From Thioalkalivibrio nitratireducens (GTDB lineage Bacteria; Pseudomonadota; Gammaproteobacteria; Ectothiorhodospirales; Ectothiorhodospiraceae), in assembly GCA_011390385.1 (NCBI GenBank), contig JAABSN010000189.1:1-6450 (forward strand): a stretch of DNA of 6,450 nt, in the 5' to 3' direction. The notes beneath the pieces were generated by a model. It was not told the DNA's origin. It saw only the letters and a program-made list of their open reading frames with translations, and made no database searches. Of this stretch, positions 5,440-6,450 are shown piece by piece. Made by a program: the position numbers and the translations under genes. Within the stretch, counting starts at the first letter, position 1. Each line of letters begins with the position of its first letter.

Positions 5440-5853
5440 ATGAACGACTCAACACGCTCGAGCCGGCCGCGCAGCAGGGAACTGCCGACAACGCCGCGGT
5501 TGCGGCGCGAGTACCGGACGATCGAGAGCATGTTCCGAATCTGGTGTGCCGACCGGCATGGGCCGCGGGCGCGCGTCGACGGTCTTTGTGACGAGTGCAG
5601 GGACCTGCTTGCCTATGCCGGCCAGCGTCTCGCCAAGTGTCCGTACGGCGAGGACAAGCCGACCTGTGCCCGGTGCCCGGTGCATTGCTACAAGCACCGA
5701 CAGCGTGAGCAGGTCCGGGAAGTCATGCGCCACGCGGGTCCGCGCATGCTGTGGCGGCACCCCTGGCAGGCAGTGCTGCACATCTTCGACAAGCTGCGCA
5801 GGGTCGAGCACCCAATGGTGCTGCGACGCCGCCAGGGGCCAAACAGAAAGTAA
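5440..5853 (+). CDS. ygbA: YgbA-family protein ('nitrous oxide-stimulated promoter' family)
   Basis: This 137-residue soluble protein keeps the hallmarks of the YgbA / PF11756 family. LCDECRDLLAYAGQRLAKCPYG is followed by EDKPTCARCPVHCYKHRQRE and then VMRHAGPRMLWRHPW. Seven cysteines (36, 50, 53, 67, 76, 79, 83) include a CxxC and a CxxCxxxC cluster with nearby histidines, which looks like a metal or iron-sulfur site. That reading is inferred. In enterobacteria ygbA belongs to the NsrR regulon and is linked to growth under nitric-oxide stress; its biochemistry is not established to my knowledge. The start at 5440 has only weak purine-rich sequence (GCGGGA) before it. I see no NsrR or FNR site in the 118-bp upstream gap. 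It converges on the coiled-coil gene with 6 bp between stops. Confidence 0.87.
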   Translation: MNDSTRSSRPRSRELPTTPRLRREYRTIESMFRIWCADRHGPRARVDGLCDECRDLLAYAGQRLAKCPYGEDKPTCARCPVHCYKHRQREQVREVMRHAGPRMLWRHPWQAVLHIFDKLRRVEHPMVLRRRQGPNRK

Positions 5854-5859
5854 GGCTAT

Positions 5860-6450
5860 TCAGTCCTTCCGGTTGGTTGGGTTGGCCGGATCTTCCGAAG
5901 CCAGGGTGGGCGCTTCCCCGTTCTTGTTTTCGTCGTCGGGCGCGGGTTCGCCGCCGGTGAGTTTCATCACGGTTTCGCGGTCGCGCTGGTCCTTGATCGC
6001 GTCGAAGAACGAGTATTCGCCGTCACTGACGGCAAGCGAGGTCTCGTCCAATTCCTGCGCGAGATCCTGCACGCTGTGGATCACACGGATCAGACGCTCT
6101 CCGGATTTGGACAGCGAAAAGGTGTTGTTGCGCTTGGCTTCCCGGATGCTGTCGTTGAGTTCGCGGATGGTGTCCTGCAGCTTCGCGTTTTCCACGCGCA
6201 GTTTCTCGCCGGTATCCTCGAGTTGGGAGATCCGAGTGCGCAATTCCTGAACCCTGTTCGAGTGCTCCGTCGCGAGCTTTTCGCGCATCTCGTCCTGCTC
6301 CCGCCGGACAGCGGCGACCGTCTCGGCATGTTCGGTCTTGAGAGCCTGGAGATGGGCCTGATGTTCCGAGCGGAGGGCCTCCGTCGTATGCGCCTGGTCG
6401 TCGCGGAACATCTGCAGGGTGCGCTCGGCATCTTCCTTGATCGCCTGGAT
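5860..6450 (-). CDS. Coiled-coil protein of unknown function, C-terminal part (5' end beyond window)
   Basis: The frame stays open to the right edge, so the gene is cut at its 5' end; 196 residues are visible. The ATG at 6411 is internal to the same helical pattern and probably not the true start. Roughly the first 110 visible residues are rich in Glu, Arg, Gln, Leu and Ala, with heptad-like spacing and no proline or glycine-rich break, as in a long coiled coil. Next comes a distinct segment (NNTFSLSKSGERLIRVIHSV, then DLAQELDETSLAVSDGEYSFFDAIK and VMKLTGG) that looks like a small conserved domain. The final 28 residues are polar, proline-containing and probably disordered. No membrane segment, signal peptide or catalytic motif is visible. 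I do not recognise the family. A structural or scaffold role is possible but unsupported. Confidence 0.78.
   Translation of the reverse strand: MQAIKEDAERTLQMFRDDQAHTTEALRSEHQAHLQALKTEHAETVAAVRREQDEMREKLATEHSNRVQELRTRISQLEDTGEKLRVENAKLQDTIRELNDSIREAKRNNTFSLSKSGERLIRVIHSVQDLAQELDETSLAVSDGEYSFFDAIKDQRDRETVMKLTGGEPAPDDENKNGEAPTLASEDPANPTNRKD

Noticed and set aside
5546..6250. 234-codon plus-strand open frame over the ygbA and coiled-coil genes
   Set aside because: It overlaps the cysteine-motif YgbA frame in another phase and is antisense to the coiled-coil gene; its serine/arginine-rich product is typical of a shadow frame.
1..6450. CRISPR array, tRNA, rRNA or toxin-antitoxin pair
   Set aside because: No regularly spaced repeats, cloverleaf or rRNA signatures, or paired small genes of that kind were seen on either strand.

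Overview
The window looks like ordinary chromosome of a GC-rich gammaproteobacterium. The pairing of DUF2782 with a LOG-family gene next to ntrBC, and a YgbA-family gene, suggest the purple-sulfur / Ectothiorhodospira-Chromatiales side of that class. This placement is inferred from gene content and codon use, not from any search. I see no rRNA, tRNA, CRISPR array, phage genes or full insertion sequence.

Left block (about 100-3955, all on the minus strand). Reading right to left, the genes are a LOG-family nucleotide phosphoribohydrolase, a small secreted DUF2782 protein, the sensor kinase NtrB and its partner NtrC. The first two are 2 bases apart and the last two overlap by 4 bases, so each pair looks translationally coupled. 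The 220-bp gap before ntrB holds the best regulatory signal here. Two palindromic NtrC boxes have centres 32 bp apart, and a sigma-54 -24/-12 element lies just before the ntrB ATG. Relative to the predicted start site the boxes sit near -109 and -141, almost exactly the geometry known for E. coli glnAp2. The pair probably controls its own transcription in response to nitrogen status.

Middle (3956-4436, no gene). This is a divergent intergenic region. It contains a 129-bp MITE-like palindrome with IS5-type 4-bp CTAG duplications. It also holds a second copy of a 36-bp hairpin repeat (the first copy is downstream of ntrC), a strong short hairpin, and an FNR/Dnr-type box (TTGA-N6-TCAA).

Right block (4437-6450). 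First comes an orphan NarL/FixJ-type response regulator on the plus strand with unusual tails at both ends. A likely 42-residue single-pass membrane protein lies antisense to its 3' end. A cysteine-rich YgbA-family ('nitrous oxide-stimulated promoter') protein follows on the plus strand. Last is the C-terminal part of an unrecognised coiled-coil protein on the minus strand, which runs off the window. The FNR-type box, the NarL-type regulator and the YgbA homologue together hint at nitrate/nitric-oxide or low-oxygen physiology.

I did not find a clearly new multi-gene system. The points most worth following up are the ntrBC promoter architecture with its nearly leaderless start, the small antisense membrane protein, and the MITE that appears to have landed in a REP-like unit.
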